A DNA stretch of 37,452 nt from SYIM01 sp041182885 (GTDB lineage Bacteria > Pseudomonadota > Gammaproteobacteria > Burkholderiales > Burkholderiaceae_E): contig JBMSQB010000044.1 in NCBI GenBank assembly GCA_049423065.1, positions 1-37,452 on the forward strand, read 5' to 3'. The translations under genes were made by a program, and so were the position numbers. Each line of letters starts with the position of its first letter. The stretch's first letter is position 1. The notes beneath the pieces are model-generated. The model saw only the letters and a program-made list of their open reading frames with translations. It had not been told where the DNA came from and searched no databases. This document shows, piece after piece, positions 35,724 to 37,452 of the stretch.

Positions 35724-37384
35724 CGCGCGTGCCCCTGAGGCTGCGCAGGGGGCAGGCCTGCCCGGTGCGCGGACGGGGGAGCGTCGTCGAGCACGATCGG
35801 ACCATCCTGGAACACCCGCGCATCCATCGCGGAAAGCGAGGGTGCGATCGCAACGCCTGGCGGCAGCAGGGCGAGCACATCGCGCTCGACGTCCAGCCCG
35901 GGCGCCACTTCGCACAAGGTAAGCCGTCCCTCGTGCAGCCGAAAGACCGCACGCTCGGTCACGTAGGTGGCGCGAATGGCCTGGCGCGAGGCGTACTCGC
36001 CGTTGAAGCACAGAAGGCCCACCTGCGGAACCATCTTCTTCCAGCGTCCCTCGCGTTCGATCCTCAGGTTCCCGTTGTCCATCATCAGAAGGAGCCCCCC
36101 TGATGTGAGGGTACCCATGAACACCAGCTCGCGCGTGGATTGCGTGATGTTGATGAAACCGCCCACTCCGGCGATTCGTCGCCAGGGGCCCACGCCAAAC
36201 AGACCGACGTTCACATTGCCGCGTGGATCGGCTTCGGCCATGCCAAGAAAGGCCATGTCGAGGCCGCCGCCATCGTAGAAATCGAACTGTGCAGGTTCAT
36301 CGACGATTGCCTGCGGGTGCTCGGCGGCGCCAAAGGACAGGCCGTCGGCCGGTGTGCCGCCGATCGGACCCGACTCCACCGTGAGCACAATGCCCGGGAT
36401 ACCGGCCTCGCGGGAAAGCGCGCCCACGCCCGCCGGCATGCCGACGCCCAGGTTCACGGTACGTGGCCGAACGGCGGCCAGTTCAAGGAGCGCCCGCCGC
36501 TGGATGATGCGTCGCGGGTCGGCGGGTCGCGGCCCGGGCGCAGTCGCTGCCGGGAGGGGTCTGGCGGGCCGCGCGCGCGCGGTCGCCGCCACGCGCGGGA
36601 TGAGCCCGGTGTAGGCGGGATTGAAGTACTCGCCAAAGGTCATGGAGTGGTGATGCGGATGCTCGCCCACCACCACGACATAGTCGACCAGGATGCCGGG
36701 CACACAGACCGCGCGCGCCTGCGGATGGGCGCCCACCAGACGTTTGACCTGCGCGATCACGATCCCGCCGCTGTTGCGCGCGGCCTGCGCGATGGCGAGG
36801 AGCTCATGGTGAAAGGGCTCGTGCTCGGCGCTCAGGTTCCCCAGCGCGTCGGCGGTGGTGGCGCGAATGAGCGCGCAGTCGATCGGCAGCGGCTTGTAGC
36901 GCAGGTATTCCTCACCCCCGATCGAGATGAGCTCCACCAGCTCTTCGCTACAGGACTGATTGAGCTTGCCCCCGCCATGCCGGGGGTCTACGAAGGTGTG
37001 GAGGCCGATCGGTGTGATCACGCCAGGCTTGCGGCCTGCAATCGCGCGATAGAGCTGCGAGATCACGCCCTGCGGCAGGTTGTAGGCCTCGGTGCCTTCG
37101 TCGAGCGCGAGCTGCGCCAGTCCGGGCGCCGATCGCCAGTGGCCGCCAATCACGCGGCGGGTGAGTCCGCGGTGACAGAAGTGGTTGACGCCGCGGGTTG
37201 CCCGGTCGCCCTGGCCGGCCGAGTAGATGAGGGTGAGATCGCGCGGCGCCTGGTCACGCAGAAATCGCCGCTCGATGGCTTCGGTAATGGCTTCGGCGTG
37301 TCCCGCCCCCAGAAAACCTGCGCTCGCGACAGTTGAACCGCACTGGATGAGTGCGGCCGCGTCGTCGGCACTGATGAGTTTCAA
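35720..37384 (-). CDS. Fused acyl-CoA:acetate/3-ketoacid CoA transferase
   Basis: This 554-residue protein combines the alpha- and beta-type CoA transferase domains in one chain, like E. coli YdiF (531 residues). The catalytic glutamate that carries CoA is E337 in LTVESGPIGG. The first domain has GFLGAGHAEAI; the second has VNLGVGMPAGV and GGLDMAFLGMAEADPRGNVNVG. An Ala/Pro/Arg-rich linker (about 285-310) joins them. The frame continues into adapter sequence at the contig end; TTG 37384 is the likely start, with MKLISADDAAALI matching the family and a G-rich ribosome-binding stretch just upstream. It overlaps the BenE gene (ATGA), so acid uptake and CoA activation may be linked. Confidence 0.88.
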   Translation of the reverse strand: MKLISADDAAALIQCGSTVASAGFLGAGHAEAITEAIERRFLRDQAPRDLTLIYSAGQGDRATRGVNHFCHRGLTRRVIGGHWRSAPGLAQLALDEGTEAYNLPQGVISQLYRAIAGRKPGVITPIGLHTFVDPRHGGGKLNQSCSEELVELISIGGEEYLRYKPLPIDCALIRATTADALGNLSAEHEPFHHELLAIAQAARNSGGIVIAQVKRLVGAHPQARAVCVPGILVDYVVVVGEHPHHHSMTFGEYFNPAYTGLIPRVAATARARPARPLPAATAPGPRPADPRRIIQRRALLELAAVRPRTVNLGVGMPAGVGALSREAGIPGIVLTVESGPIGGTPADGLSFGAAEHPQAIVDEPAQFDFYDGGGLDMAFLGMAEADPRGNVNVGLFGVGPWRRIAGVGGFINITQSTRELVFMGTLTSGGLLLMMDNGNLRIEREGRWKKMVPQVGLLCFNGEYASRQAIRATYVTERAVFRLHEGRLTLCEVAPGLDVERDVLALLPPGVAIAPSLSAMDARVFQDGPIVLDDAPPSAHRAGLPPAQPQGHAR

Positions 37385-37417
37385 CTCAGACCCCCCAGGT
37401 GACGTCGCGCTTGCCGG

Positions 37418-37452
37418 AGATCGGAAGAGCACACGTCTGAACTCCAGTCACA
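37418..37452 (+). other. Illumina TruSeq adapter read-through (assembly artefact)
   Basis: From 37418 the sequence AGATCGGAAGAGCACACGTC and the bases that follow up to 37451 match the standard 34-nt TruSeq read 1 3' adapter, followed by an A at 37452. This is not genomic DNA. It ends the contig and creates a false upstream extension of the CoA-transferase frame (ATG at 37432). Confidence 0.97.

Noticed and set aside
35724..36011. N-terminal extension of the BenE frame
   Set aside because: It overlaps the CoA-transferase gene in another frame and is Arg-rich without a domain; ATG 35723 is in an ATGA overlap.

Overview
The window reads as one contig of a GC-rich betaproteobacterium, most likely from Burkholderiales. 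The support is gene content and order: a DUF3567 protein beside a rhodanese, the run def-fmt-rsmB-DUF4390-ntrY-ntrX-trkA-trkH, divergent dprA-topB next to def, a single-chain cobalamin-dependent metH, and a BenE-type transporter. No rRNA, tRNA, CRISPR array, insertion sequence or prophage is visible. The last 35 bases are an Illumina TruSeq read-through adapter, so the right-hand end is an assembly artefact and the contig probably comes from a short-read, perhaps metagenomic, assembly.

Layout. Positions 1-258 are non-coding DNA upstream of dnaN, with inverted repeats and one DnaA-box-like site; dnaA itself is not in the window. Then come dnaN, gyrB, prfC and nudC on the + strand (259-6310). 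nudC runs tail-to-tail into a NhaR-type LysR regulator and overlaps it. The regulator is divergent from an IscR-like Rrf2 regulator that lacks the Fe-S cysteines. An NnrU-family membrane protein, a threonine dehydratase/serine racemase-like PLP enzyme (-), an HNH endonuclease coupled to a PhzF-like isomerase (+), and a ChaC-type enzyme (-) follow. topB and dprA lie on the - strand (11803-15986).

From 16218 to 26523 nine + strand genes form one tightly packed cluster: def, fmt, rsmB, a DUF4390 protein, ntrY, ntrX, trkA, trkH and a degenerate COG0523/CobW-like protein. It covers N-terminal formylation and deformylation, rRNA methylation, a nitrogen-type two-component system and potassium uptake. 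A small DUF3567 gene follows.

From 26847 to 30476 six - strand genes lie in two blocks. One holds an FAH-family hydrolase, an Ldh-family dehydrogenase, a 4HBT thioesterase and an unnamed conserved protein, spaced 9-10 nt apart. The other holds a VOC protein and a rhodanese. metH (+) is divergent from this cluster. The right end has a fused CoA-transferase and a BenE-family transporter on the - strand, overlapping by ATGA. With the FAH/Ldh/thioesterase block they suggest organic- or aromatic-acid catabolism, although no substrate can be read from sequence.

Most of the window is ordinary core genome. The least explained items are the CobW-like protein that keeps its CxCC metal motif but has lost the GTPase motifs, the FAH-Ldh-thioesterase-unknown operon, the IscR-like regulator without Fe-S ligands and its half-site-rich divergent promoter, and the NtrX without an AAA+ domain.
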